Made by a program: the position numbers and the translations under genes. Below the pieces are notes generated by a model, which saw nothing but the letters and a program-made list of their open reading frames with translations, ran no database searches and was not told where the DNA came from. A stretch of 64,000 bases of DNA from Calliopum simillimum (lineage: Eukaryota; Arthropoda; Insecta; Diptera; Lauxaniidae). Of the stretch, positions 42,473-54,100 are shown one piece after another; the first letter of the stretch is position 1, and each line of letters opens with the position of its first letter. The stretch is taken from the NCBI GenBank assembly GCA_951812925.1, contig OX638372.1, forward strand, positions 91,347,058-91,411,057. Direction: 5' to 3'.

Positions 42473-44080
42473 TTGGGCGAATCTCCTCAGTAAAAAGTGT
42501 AAAAAAAGTGAAAAAGTGAAGATCCCGATACAAGGAGTAAAAATCCATCGGCATCAAAAAAAAAGTGTTAAAAAAAGTGCGAACATCCCGACACAAGGAG
42601 TGGAACTCCAACAGCAGAGATATTGTAAGCGGTTTTTCCTTTTGTTTTGTGCTCTTCACGTGATCTTCAACAAGGGGTGTAACTCCAACATCTGATAAGG
42701 ATCCATACTTTTTTTTCCCTACTTTGGAGAACAGCGATATTGACATTAGTCAATATTTCAATCGTTGATTATTAAACCTTAACCATGAAGACCGAGGCAG
42801 CAACAACAGCTGGAGGAAAACTGACACGAGTCAGCAAGAAGAAATTGCAAAAATCCAGGAAAACCAAATGTTATCCGACAGCGAGGACACAGTGGACTTC
42901 TCGGACGTGTACAAAGAAATATGTAATGTGCAATCCCAAGCATAGAAGGTTTTTCTAAAACTTGTGAATTTTAACATCTTTTTCCAATAAACTTCCTTCA
43001 ATGTAAACAGTCCTGAATCGGTATTAAAAATTTCTGATTTGCTTTTTTGTGTTTAAAATGTTGGCAGTTCTGAAAAATTCGATTTTCTGGCTCCAATTAA
43101 GCCTAAGCAATGAATTTGTCTTTCTTTCTTGTTCCAATTTTCATACAGAGCGAACGTAAGTTGCAGAGACTAAAAAAATAAAGTCTGTTCACAGCATAAT
43201 TTATATATATTTTTATATACATAGGAACCTCTTTCGAAATTTAAAATCAAATTTGCTTCTTATTGTAAAACTTTGCTTAAGAAAAAGCTTAAAATTTGCA
43301 CATAAGGGAAATTAACAGAGACCTAAAAAGAAAGACCTAAAGAAAGAAATCAAATATAAAGGTAAAATTTATTTTACTAATAAAAATAAAATTTAAAGGT
43401 TTCAAAATGTTTCAGAATTTTGGCGTTTTTGCATAAATTTGGGGTTTTTGCATAATTTTTTTTCATTTCTACTTGCTGGACCACGAGTTTTTTTTGTGCT
43501 CTAAATTGCATTTTCATCAGGTACATACTTATATATTTGGTAGTATTTTGTTGTTTGAGAGAGTTATAAATCTTTTTATTTTTTGTTTCGAATTAGGATC
43601 GGTGAGAAGAGTTCAAAGCTTTTCAGCAAATCACTCTCCTCACCATCAACATTTTGCTATATACATACGGGACCTTCAGCGAAAACCTCGTCTTCGAAAT
43701 CAAATAGTATATCGGCGTCATCTTTAAAACCCGCGTGGTTTTCCTCGAGCAGAAAACCAGCTTAAACTTAAATTAAAAGTGATAAAATTGCACCAGGAAG
43801 CCTTGCAAATGGTTTGATAAAGACAAGGCTTCAAAAATTTACATAAAAGTGATTGAAATCGATTAAGAACAATAAGAAAAAGAAAAACAGAAATTTGCTC
43901 TAAAGAAAAAGTGAAATTAGTTTATAATTCAGAAAAAAAGAATAGAAATTAAAAACTATTTTGGGTAAAAGAAAGAAAAAAAAACTTAAGTGCCTTTAGT
44001 TAGTTAAAATTTAGTGGAATATTTGGTTATATAGTAAATAGGATAATATATAAGACCAGGGTGGTACAAAAAAAAAAGCA
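42473..44080. other. Leader and non-coding region with weak coding scraps
   Basis: A frame at 42782-42945 reads like an acidic, Gln-rich Gag scrap (SWRKTD, then SEDTVDFSDVYKEI). A Ser-rich frame lies at 43583-43765. Neither is assignable. The rest is AT-rich. Confidence 0.35.
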
Positions 44081-44515
44081 GTGGGCGATGACGAAATTCA
44101 AAGGACGATAGACTTAAACATAAAAACAGGCCTAAAAACTTTCAAGACAAAGGTCCCAGAACCAATAAGGTCGATTCTATTTTGCCGTGAACCAGAGTCA
44201 CTGGAAAAGGCAATAAATATATTATTGGAAGCTGGATATGCCTATGGGAATGGAAAACTCCAACCTCAGGACAAAACTTCAAAGGTCGCGTATTCGGGAC
44301 AGAGTCGAAGTAGTTATCGTGCCAACGGTGGCAACAAATATAATAGGAATAACTCCTACCAATCAGGTAGATACAATAGGAATTATCATAATAACCAACA
44401 GGAAAATCAGAATTCTACGTATAGAAATGATGATCACCCAGGGACAAGTAAAGCAAATGATAGGCCAGAACCAATGGATGTCAATACACATGAATCCAGT
44501 GGGGAAAAAATTTAA
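44081..44515 (+). pseudogene. Gag C-terminal part of element G
   Basis: 144 codons open at the left. It contains a capsid-type segment (ILFCREPESLEKAINILLEA, near 44185), then an Asn/Arg/Tyr-rich basic tail, then PEPMDVNTHESS, the same C-terminal motif type as at 3416. The first part of Gag is missing. Confidence 0.7.
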
Positions 44516-44584
44516 AAAGGTGGAATTTTTTCCCGAAATAGCCTCACACGAAACTTACCCTATATAACGGTTAAGTCTAAAACT

Positions 44585-44947
44585 ATGGACCTGAGATTTA
44601 TAATCAATGCGGGTGCAAACCATTCTATAATAAATCCTGGTATTTTCGATCCCAAGTGGATGGTACCAACTGAAAATGTGAACATTAAAACATTGCAAAA
44701 CAACGTTAATATTAAAGGAAAGGTACCTTTGTTTGCGGAATTAGGGGGACCATTGCCACAAGATCAAAGAGTCGTTTTCTATGTTTGCAAATTTCACGAT
44801 CAATATCATGGACTAATAGGTAACAACATATTGAGACTTATTAAAGCCAAGATTGATTATGAAAGTGATAATTTACATATTGGGGAATTGGTAACTCCAA
44901 TAAAGTTCCAAATCACAGATGAGCGGTATCACTATTTTACTGAGTAA
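44585..44947 (+). pseudogene. Aspartic protease of element G with altered active site
   Basis: The segment FIINAGANHSIINPG (near 44600) corresponds to the protease active-site loop, where family members have Asp-Thr-Gly-Ala. Here it reads Asn-Ala-Gly-Ala, so the catalytic Asp is lost. GLIGNNILR (near 44812) is the second conserved block. The frame stops at 44945. This copy could not process a polyprotein. Confidence 0.7.
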
Positions 44948-45303
44948 GGGTACTATGAAGCAAACATACCTGTGGATCAAAAGTATGGTTTGGTGCACAT
45001 TCCCAACAAAATTACGGAAAATAAAAAATTTTAAATTATTGAGCGAGTTCATGAGGTAGTAAATAATTTAGCAACAAACGTTGTTGTTAAAGCAAATGTT
45101 GATGAGGCACAGCAAATACAATTTAAGTTAAAAAATATAATGCGGGTCACGAATCAAATTTTTTACATTTCAGAAGGCTATGGGGATCTAGTACAAAATT
45201 CTGTCTTAGGAAAAATTAGAATAGGAAGAAGAGGGAAAATTAATACCCATTATCAAAAGAAAAATATTTTATGATAAAAAATCGGACTTAACATTCACTA
45301 ATG

Positions 45304-46131
45304 TGTTGTGAGTTTAACGACCATAAAAACTTGGAAAAGCTCGTTCTAGTTACCGTTGGTAATAGACTAAGTAAATGAAGAATCGGTGTGTAATGTTATA
45401 AGTCTTCAACGTTAATATAACTTATAAGCGTTTTGAATATAAAAAAGGACAAGTTGGTCCGATAATAAAGATAGACGGAAACAAAAAGTGAAGTGTCGTG
45501 TTATTTTAAAAATATACAAAAAATCACAGGAGGTGCTGACAGAGGAAGACTCGGGATTTACACCAACATTTTGGCGCAGCCGGTAGGATTTAGTAATAAC
45601 TTTTTCTTTCCCAAGGGGGGAGGAATGTTGTGAGTTTGTTTAGCGACCATAAAAACTTGGTCACTCTTAAAATAAAAAATACGTTTACACAATAATCGGT
45701 TAAATAAAACCAAAAGATATTCTTCTGCTTAAGCAAGCTAATAGACCAAATAGGTCAATTAAGCAGAAGAACGATTATTACGTAAACTGTTGTACGTGAA
45801 AAACTGCAACTCCCGGAAGCTAGAACGAGCTCCAACATCGGAAAAGGTGAAATGCTCATCTTACCAAAAGAAAAGCTCTTTCTAGCATACCAGGCATAAT
45901 CAATAAATAGAGTAAATAAATTAAGAACTGTTGTAGTATTTTTCTGCGTGGAAACGGCCAGTGAGGCTAAGTGATGTTAAATAGTAGAAATAAAAGTAAA
46001 ACAGTTAAACGGGAACTCGCAGTGTTGTTGTGTCGGTTTTCTTTTCCCTAAAGGTTTTCAGGGTTATAAAACATCAAAAGTATTCGATGGACGTAGCGAC
46101 TCCGAAACCACTACGAGGGATATTACCAACA
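45304..46131 (+). mobile_element. Mini LTR element H (LTR-PBS-PPT-LTR, 47-bp interior)
   Basis: 5' LTR 45304-45578 and 3' LTR 45626-46131 both start TGTTGTGAGTTT and end ACCAACA. AATG flanks both sides (45300-45303 and 46132-46135). The interior holds just a tRNA-Ser primer site (TGGCGCAGCCGGTAGGAT, 45582-45599) and a purine tract (AAGGGGGGAGGAA). The 5' LTR is shorter because part of U3 is deleted. It is the same family as solo LTR E. Confidence 0.85.
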
Positions 46132-46135
46132 AATG

Positions 46136-46336
46136 CAATTGCTGTAAAGAATTACTGATATCTGTACATTCATAAGAATGAAGTACAAAAACAAATTCGG
46201 GAGATGCTTGACAGTGGTATCATACGTCCAAGTAAGTCACCCTATTCAGCACCAGTCTAGGTCGTACCAAAAAAATTGGATGCCAGCGGGCAATGCGAAT
46301 GGAGACTTGTTATTGATTATCGCAAGCTAAATGAAG
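46136..46336 (+). pseudogene. RT N-terminal part of element G
   Basis: Reads EVQKQIREMLDSGIIRPSKS...[22 protein letters not shown], the fingers region of Gypsy-type RT, with in-frame stops near 46165 and 46258. It is cut off by element F after the KLNE codons. The missing continuation is at 60188. Confidence 0.8.
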
Positions 46337-46948
46337 TGTTGTGTGTTGATCACACGCTGTTATAAATATTCATTGCCTACCGTTAGGGATTTGATGTTAT
46401 TCATACTCAACTCAGTACTAAGGCTATACTCGTGATAGTTTTAGTACTGCCAGAGAAATAACAGCTAGCATACCTTTAGGAGCTGCTAGTAAAGAACGAT
46501 AAGCAAAAGAGTTAAAGAACAGCGGGTTCAACGCGGAAGCAATCTGACCCCTATATCATAGATATGTGACTTTATTGGGCACGTCAATAAAGCCAAGTAA
46601 GATATATTTCGCAATACTGCGAAATAGTACGTAAACAGATAATGTAAGTTGTAACCATACATGTATGTAGCTAGAGGCATCTGTAAACCTCTAGCTGGTA
46701 AGTAATTTGAAAATAAAGAATCAGTTAGTGATCGGAACTATAACCGAGTGTTTGTGTCTGTTTATAAATCGTTTTAAGGGAACTTTACGCGTGAACATCA
46801 ACATCGACAAGTGGGGGATTCAGCGTTTGGACAACACAGCATTTGGTGAGTATAATTTGGCGACCATCTATCCCTTTGCCGTACTCTTATAGTTTCAGAT
46901 AAACAGCTCAGCTGTATTTCCCATCGCAAGGGAAATATAGCATCAACA
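46337..46948 (+). repeat. 5' LTR of element F
   Basis: 612 bp, TGTTGTGTGTTGATCACACG ... GCATCAACA. Contains AATAAAG at 46711-46717. A 61-codon frame here is repeated in the 3' LTR and is not a gene. Confidence 0.95.
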
Positions 46949-46951
46949 TTT

Positions 46952-46969
46952 TGGCGCAGCCGGTAGTCC
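46952..46969 (+). promoter_or_regulatory. tRNA-Ser primer-binding site of element F
   Basis: TGGCGCAGCCGGTAGTCC, three bases after the LTR. The same core is used by mini element H. Confidence 0.8.
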
Positions 46970-47079
46970 GAGCCAGGACTACGCATCGAGGGAAGCGGAA
47001 TTGAAAAAGTGAGATCAACGTTGGAACTAATAATTCGTGGAAAGTGGTGAGTATTTTAATTAAAAAACCTTAGAAAGTC

Positions 47080-47395
47080 TTAGTCTACTTTGCTTTAATT
47101 TATTGCAAGTGCTAAGCCAGCTAGTAGCGGTTTCAATATCGCACAGCTGTTCAGGATTAGGTAGGGCCTAATTCTATTAAGCGATTATAAATTTCGTTAC
47201 ATTTTGTGTGAAAAGTGGGGGAAAATATCAATACTAATGATTTGATTAAGACTCAGCAAAGTTATAAAACTCCGTTTTTAATTACCACTTTTTGAAAGTT
47301 TTAGCTCACTTAGCTGTTCATATAGCAAGTGATTAAGCCAGCTAGTCGCTTTGAAATATTGCACAGCTGTTAAGACTAGGCAGGGCTCAAAATAT
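47080..47395. repeat. Leader repeat of element F, two copies ~210 bp apart
   Basis: GCAAGTG..AAGCCAGCTAGT...CACAGCTGTT..G..TAGG(T/C)AGGGC is found at about 47105-47168 and 47325-47390. Repeated leader sequences are where gypsy carries its insulator, but function here is unknown. Confidence 0.55.
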
Positions 47396-47510
47396 TCAGA
47401 AGTAACCAATCCTTTTTTATTACATGGCGATCCTGCGAACGTCGCGCTTTGAAAATTAAATAAAAAAAAAGTTTTGTTTCACGCGAATTTTAAATCGGTT
47501 TTAAAAAGTT

Positions 47511-47897
47511 TTGGAAAAGTTTTTGCTGACGAACTTAATGAATCCGAACTTAATTAAGGCTTTGGCTGAGAATCCAAATGCTGGACCTCGTCCACGGCGA
47601 ATTGAGCCATACCTCAAAAGGTTGAAAAAAACTACATTGAGAGAGTCATCAACACTATCATCACCGGAATCATCATCATCGCTGCCTAGCAAAAGAAAAA
47701 CCAGACGTGGAGGGGTGAAGAACTTTTTACAACGGCGCCGCAAAGCTCTTTTTGATGAGGCGAATTCGAATCCACCACCAGAGTGGCATAGAAATCAGCA
47801 AATATTCGTTGAAATAAACGATATTGATAAAAAATTATTGGATTTAAAAACAAAAAATCAAAATTTAGCGAAAGAACAAACTGAAACTGAACAATAA
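47511..47897 (+). CDS. Leader ORF of element F (128 codons), unknown function
   Basis: Open from 47511. The reported first codon at 47511 is not ATG; the first ATG is at 47538. The product is basic, with a Ser-rich stretch (SSTLSSPESSSSLPSKRK) followed by KTRRGG and an acidic/coiled C-terminus rich in Lys, Asp and Gln. No domain is recognised. It lies 1.1 kb before gag, in a young element. Antisense over the same stretch is also open for 80 codons, so composition alone could explain it. Confidence 0.45.
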   Translation: MEKFLLTNLMNPNLIKALAENPNAGPRPRRIEPYLKRLKKTTLRESSTLSSPESSSSLPSKRKTRRGGVKNFLQRRRKALFDEANSNPPPEWHRNQQIFVEINDIDKKLLDLKTKNQNLAKEQTETEQ

Positions 47898-49011
47898 AAA
47901 AAAAAAATTTTTTCGAAATTTAAATTGCAAATAATAGAAAAACGGCAACTAAACAATAAAAAAAAAAAAAAAAAAATTTTTCATAAATTGGAATTTTTGG
48001 TTTACCGATAGACTGGCTTCCCCCGCCCGTGGTAAGAAGTCAGTTGTGCGATATCGGTTTCGTTTTCGTGGAAAAATAATCGGTGATAAATTTCTGGAGT
48101 TTGCTCTTTTTAGTGGTTTTCGTGCTGGGTTGGCTGAGACCTTTGGTATAATCAAGTACCAAGGGCTTGGGGACCTTGTTAATGAGACTAAAAAAAGTGA
48201 AATCCTGGTTATTTTTACGACCGAAGTAGTTCAATTCTTTCGTTCGAACGGTTTACGAACTTTGAAGCCACTTTGCAAGGGGCTGGTGTTTGTAAAGTTT
48301 TCGTTGAAGTTTTGAGCTCGAAATCGGAAAATCCTACTGGTTTAGTTTTGGGTTCCTGGGAATTGTTTTCAAGTAATTCCATGGTTCCGTTTCGATCAGT
48401 AGGATTAAGCGGGAATTAGCGGAAATAATTGAGGAAAATTTCTTTTAAAATTTATTTCTTTCTTTACGAAGGGAAAAATTTCGTATTCAGTTCTTTTCAT
48501 ACCAGCAACTAAAAGCTGGTATATGCAAAATAAAACGTTTCGTTTATTGTTGCGCAGGTCGTGGTTTCACTTATTCAAAGAAAAAAATATATGTGAATAG
48601 AACTTTGCGTTGTGGTTCATATGAACTGTTTTTACAATTGTAGTTGCAATTTTTGATTTTTGTTTTTGGTTTTAGCACAATTGGTTTTCGATTTCAATAA
48701 AACAGAAAATAAAAAGGCAAAATTAGGTCATTTTTATTTGTCATATTTTTGGTTTGCGTTGGTAGCAAAGCCAATGCGTTGTTTTTTTATTGGGATTGAA
48801 ATTACTGCTAATTGTGTTGGTCATTTTTTGTTTGCAGTGGGATAAACTGTAATTTGGTGAAATTTGTAATGTTTTGTTAATGTTGTTAAAGGCATACTTT
48901 TTCTTTGGGTGAATTTCTGAAATATTAAGGACGGCAGATCAAGGCCGTGATTCAGTGTGCATTTGCGTTTTGGAAGTTGGAAAGATGAAACGGTTTTGAT
49001 TGTTTAGTGTT

Positions 49012-51147
49012 ATGAGTGAACTTGAGAAACTGAGAACTGATTACGGAAGGTTATTAAGTGAGATAGGGAATTTTAAAGAAAAGTTGTGGGAGTGTTTGAA
49101 GCTAGCAGCAGGGGATACGCAAAATTTTAGTGTTATTGAAGAAAGGGTTTACAGTTATAGGGATTTGTCGGAGGTAGAAGAAGCGGATAAGGTATTAGAC
49201 GAAATAATTGGAATAACTGAGTCCGAGGTTAGGAGATTAGAAGATAAATCTAGAGATTGGGAGTCGGAGTTTAACGCTCTGAAGAAACGCTACGATCAAC
49301 ATTTGACTTTGTTACAGTTGAATGTGAGTCAAATTGAGGAGTTAGAGCAGGAAAATAGTAGTTTAGCGAATCAGTTGAACGTATCTTTTGGGGTATTTTC
49401 ATCAGGCGTCAATTGGAAGTTTGGCGAAGGCGATTCCCAGGAACATACTGGAGTGCGGGGTCGCACGCATTCATTGAAAAGAAGAAGTGTGAGGCAGGAA
49501 GGGTTTGACAAGGTCAGGTCTAGTGCGAGTACGGAGCGGTCGGCTTTGGATAATAGTGTTAGACAGGCGGACGAAGCTAGTAGTAGTGGGATTTCTGGGA
49601 ATCTCGCATTGGAAAGTGAGGTGTCGGGAAGTGTCCCAGGGAAGGTTAGTTGTGGGAATAAAGAGGCACGGTCTGGTTTGAATAGGAACGCTGAAGTAGG
49701 AACGGGATCAAAGATGGTGGACGTGAAAAAATTGACTTTGGCGCAAAAGAAGCTTGAGAAGCAGCTGGACAGTGTTATAGGTAATTATAAGAAGTCTTCA
49801 TCAGTCAGAAAAACTGAAGAATATTTCGACAAGAGATTGGAGGAGCTAGAGTATGTTTGGGAGAAAATAGTGAAGAATAATGAGGAATTAGAGGAGGCGG
49901 AGGCTTCGGAGAAAGATTGTGACTATTTCAAGCGGAAAGTGTTTCCTATCTTGGAATTATATTACAGCGCCCATAAGGACATCCTCACAAGTGATAGGGA
50001 CAAATTGAAGGGTCAGTCTGGACAGCAGGAGACTGCGGGCCCAAGTGGGGGGCAAGCAAGTATTTCAGCGCGTGATTTGGACAGGGTTTCCAAGAAAGTT
50101 AGGGATCATGTGCCTCATTTCGGGGGGATAGATTCCCCCGCCTTGAAAACTGAGCTTCACAGGTTTATAGCGGCATGTGAGTATGTCAAACGATCGGTAT
50201 TGCCATCTGAGGAACCTGAGCTTATTGAAGTGGTTAAACTTCATATGTTTGGGGATGCGTTTGAGTTGGTGAAATCTGTAAGGTTTGACTCGCTGGAGGA
50301 GCTTTTAGGCCTTTTAAGAAGTACTTATGAGAAAGGGAAGTCTTTGCAACAGACGCAAAAGGATATCTCGAATGCCCGCCAGAGTTCTGGGGAGGACATT
50401 CGGGCGTTTGCGAGAAGGTTGGGCGTGCTACAAGCATCGATCACAGACAGGATGAGCCAAAAATATGGCGCAAGTAACATTGATTCCATGGTTAGGGAAA
50501 CGGAAGAAACTGTTTTGCTGGCTTTCAAGAGGGGATTAAAGAACATGTCCTTGAGGTTATCTTTAATGAGTAGCAGGGCGGAAACGCTTAGTGAGTTAGC
50601 GGAAGAAGCGGTAGCCACGGAGGAAATGCTATGCGGGGAAGACGAACTCACTGCTAGGATTAACAGTATCCAGGTCCAGGATAGGCTATGGCAGGACGCG
50701 TCTAGGGAGAGAGGTCGGACAAATCCGCGTTGGCAAAATAAGGACGACTCAGGGTACAGGGAGCCGAAGGATGGTCAGATTAGGACGAAATGTTCATTTT
50801 GTAGCAGGACTGGTCACACAAGGGACGACTGTTGGAAAAGGAAGAATACGCCATATTGCGCTGGGTGTGCGGAATATGGGCATGAAAGGAGCGATCGCTG
50901 TTCCAAGGATTCAGGATCGGCTCGTAAGGGGTCCTGGAAGGAGAATAATAAGCAAAATGGATCACAGAGCCCTCAAAGAAAGGCAGGGGAAACAGCAGGG
51001 AAAAACTCGACTGACAGGAAGGAATCAGAAAGTCGGGGAAAAAGTATAGAATGTTTTTGGTGCCACAAAAAGGGGCATATGGCCAAGGATTGTTACGCAA
51101 AGGCGAAACACAGCGCGGGAAACGCCAAGGGGCCCAACCGAGCCTAG
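49012..51147 (+). CDS. gag: Gag of element F
   Basis: About 711 codons from the ATG at 49012 (MSELEKL); the frame is open 12 bases further. Residues ~1-120 are coiled coil. A Ser/Gly-rich linker with charged helices follows. A capsid-type domain (about 350-540) has HFGGIDSPALKTELHRFI and later SSGEDIRAFARRLG. Nucleocapsid CCHC knuckles are at about 595-612 (CSFCSRTGHTRDDC), a variant CAGC..H...C, and about 680-695 (CFWCHKKGHMAKDC). Gag forms the particle and binds RNA. It overlaps pol by 97 bases in another frame. No disruption was found. Confidence 0.9.
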   Translation: MSELEKLRTDYGRLLSEIGNFKEKLWECLKLAAGDTQNFSVIEERVYSYRDLSEVEEADKVLDEIIGITESEVRRLEDKSRDWESEFNALKKRYDQHLTLLQLNVSQIEELEQENSSLANQLNVSFGVFSSGVNWKFGEGDSQEHTGVRGRTHSLKRRSVRQEGFDKVRSSASTERSALDNSVRQADEASSSGISGNLALESEVSGSVPGKVSCGNKEARSGLNRNAEVGTGSKMVDVKKLTLAQKKLEKQLDSVIGNYKKSSSVRKTEEYFDKRLEELEYVWEKIVKNNEELEEAEASEKDCDYFKRKVFPILELYYSAHKDILTSDRDKLKGQSGQQETAGPSGGQASISARDLDRVSKKVRDHVPHFGGIDSPALKTELHRFIAACEYVKRSVLPSEEPELIEVVKLHMFGDAFELVKSVRFDSLEELLGLLRSTYEKGKSLQQTQKDISNARQSSGEDIRAFARRLGVLQASITDRMSQKYGASNIDSMVRETEETVLLAFKRGLKNMSLRLSLMSSRAETLSELAEEAVATEEMLCGEDELTARINSIQVQDRLWQDASRERGRTNPRWQNKDDSGYREPKDGQIRTKCSFCSRTGHTRDDCWKRKNTPYCAGCAEYGHERSDRCSKDSGSARKGSWKENNKQNGSQSPQRKAGETAGKNSTDRKESESRGKSIECFWCHKKGHMAKDCYAKAKHSAGNAKGPNRA

Positions 51148-54100
51148 TGGTTGGGGAACCCAAGAAGCAAAGCAAAATAATAATGAGTAAAAAGGATATG
51201 GGTGCAGAAAATCAAACGCAGGGTTCTGTTGTGGATGCGCACTCCGTATCGAGGAACGTGGTTGAAGGAAAGGTGAATTTGGATACAGTTAGTCAAACGC
51301 GGGTAACTGTTGTGGATACGTGTCCAAAATTCGGGGAAGGTGTTTTCCCTCGCAAGGAAAAATCTTCGAGTCTAAAGGGGGCAAGTAGTAGAAAGAGTGG
51401 GTTTGTCAAACAGAAAAGTTCTGGGAAAACAAGTACAGTTAATCAAACGCAGGTGGCTGTAGTGGATACGTGCTTGTTATCAGGACGAAATTGTGAAAAT
51501 TTTAGAGAAAGGAATCCTCACCACGATAAGGGCGGCAGGATGAATGAAGTGGAGGTACTAGAGGATGTGAATAAAATAGAGGTGATGGCCCAGGACATAA
51601 AAGGAGCGGTCGGGAGGCCAGTTGAAGGGACGAGATCAAAGGAGCTAAATGTACAGGCTGTACGACCGGTGGCCCAGCCCACAGCGGATAAAGTGGGAAC
51701 GGTCACTATAGAGTACGGTATGGGAAAATACCGTGAGTTACCTGTGGTAGTAGCTGAGCGGCCAGCAAGGATTGCGGCTGACGAAATTGCTGCGGGGTGT
51801 GCTGTGGATTTCAGCAGTAAAAATTTTTTGATTGGACTTTGTGAGGCTAAAAATGATGTGTTCATTGAGGTTCCATGCGAGGGTGCTAAAAATGGAAAAC
51901 TCATTTTACTCGTGGATTCGGGGGCCGACGCAAGCTTGGTAAAGCAGGACTCAATGTTACAGCAGATAGTGTTGGACACGTCTGTGACAAAAGATTTGAG
52001 TGGAGCTTTTGGTGGTCAAATCACGACTTTAGGTGTGACCAATATTGTTCATAGGCATCAGACTGATCTGAGTTTATCGTTGCACGTTGTACCGTTAAAT
52101 CGTGGGGTCCCTGCTGATGGAATAGTAGGTAGGGACAATTTGTGGAATCACTCCATAATTGATGCTATGAATAAAAAGTTGATTTTTTATAATGATCAAA
52201 GGAATGAGATATTCGCGTTTAAATTGAAGTCGCTGAATGAAATGGACGGCATTTCATGCAACACGTTGATAGCAGTGCAACCTCGAACTGCAAGAATAGT
52301 GCCTCTACGAGTAAAAACGAAGGAGGGAGAGATAGTAATTCACAAACAGGAACTCTCGCAGGGGGTTTATTTGGGTGAATCGTTGACTAAAGTGGAAAAC
52401 GGGGTGGCGTACGCCACTGTGTTAAATGCTTCCGAAAAAGAGTATGTCTTCGATTCGATTAGTTGCCCAAAATTTTCCAACTATAAAGAGTATAAATTGG
52501 CCATGGATGGCACGATTAACATAGTTAGGGAGAAGGATTTCAAAGCAAGGATAAGTAAACTTTTCGAGTCGATTGATTTGGATCCGAACCTAAGCGTTGA
52601 GGAAAAAACCTCCATTGAAAATGTGTGTGGGTCTTTCCATGACATTTTCTTGCTAGAGGGGGATGCGTTATCATATACCCCGGTGTTGAGGCATGAAATC
52701 CCGACACCGGTGGGGCAGCCTCCGATCAACCAGAAACAGTACAGGTTGCCGCATTCACATAGGGATGAAATTAATAAGCAAGTGGGAAAGTTGCTGGATG
52801 ATGGAATAATCGCTCCAAGCACCTCTCCATGGAATTCGCCACTTTTATTAGTACCCAAAAAGAGTGGAAAGGATGGAAATAAAAAATGGAGATTAGTGAT
52901 AGATTTTAGGAAATTGAACGAGGCAACTATCAAACAAGTTTTTCCAATACCCAGGATTGATGAAATTCTTGATCAGCTGGGTCACAGCCGATATTTTTCT
53001 ACCTTGGATTTAGCAAGTGGATACCATCAGGTGTTAATGGATGAAACGGATAGGGAGAAAACTGCGTTCAGCACAGGGCTGGGGCATTTTGAATTCACTA
53101 GAATGCCATTTGGTTTAACTGGAGCGCCAGCCACTTTTCAACGTATTATGAATCATATCCTCACAGGACTTCAAGGACTGGAGTGCTTTGTATATTTGGA
53201 TGACATAGTAATCTATGGAAAGAATCTGCAAGAGCACGAGGATAGGTTACGTAAGGTTTTTACAGTGTTGAGGCGGCACAGTTTAAAACTAAACACCGAA
53301 AAATGTAACTTTTTGCGACGCGAAGTCGTGTATTTAGGACACAAGTGCTCGGAACTGGGCGCATTGCCAGATCCACAAAAAGTAGAGTGTGTGAAAAGCA
53401 TTCCGGTGCCAAAGAATAGAAAGGACGTGCAGGCATTTTTGGGCCTTGTAAACTACTACCGAAAGTTCATCAAAGATACGGCAAGTATGGCGCTTCCAAT
53501 AAACAAGCTGTTGAGGAAGGATGCCAAGTTTGAGTGGACACCTGAGTGCCAAAAATCGTTCGAGGATTTGAAAACAGCAATTATGTCACCACCCATCCTG
53601 GTGTATCCGGATTTCTCTAAGCAATTTTTGCTGACGACTGACGCCAGCAATGAAGCATTGGGAGCGATCCTGTCGCAGGGGAAAGTGGGTGAGGATAACC
53701 CCATAGCCTTTGCTAGTAGAGCGCTTAGCGACACGGAAAAAAGGTATTCAACCATAGAAAAAGAATTTCTTGCGATAGTATGGGCTGCGAAAAATTTTAG
53801 GGCCTATCTTCTAGGAAGACATTTCAAAATTTATACGGATCACCAGCCGCTACGTGGAATAGCGAATTTAAAGGACCAAACCTCACGACTAGCGAGGTTT
53901 AGACATAAAATGTCAGAATATGACTTCGAAATTATATATAAGCCAGGGAAAGTGAATTTAAACGCAGACGCACTAAGCCGTCTGCCACAAGCGAATAAAC
54001 AAATAACAGTGGTGCAGACGCGTTCCAAAGCCAAGGTCGTCGACCAAACAGGAGTGGGACAGCGAACTAGGGTGGATCCAGACACACCAGCGGAGGATAT

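Noticed and set aside
46707..46892. 61-codon ORF, also at 59946-60131
   Set aside because: It lies in both LTRs of element F; its repetition is explained by the LTR pair.
50771..51049. 92-codon + strand ORF inside gag of element F
   Set aside because: Out of frame with both gag and pol, Arg/Gly-rich shadow of zinc-knuckle coding.
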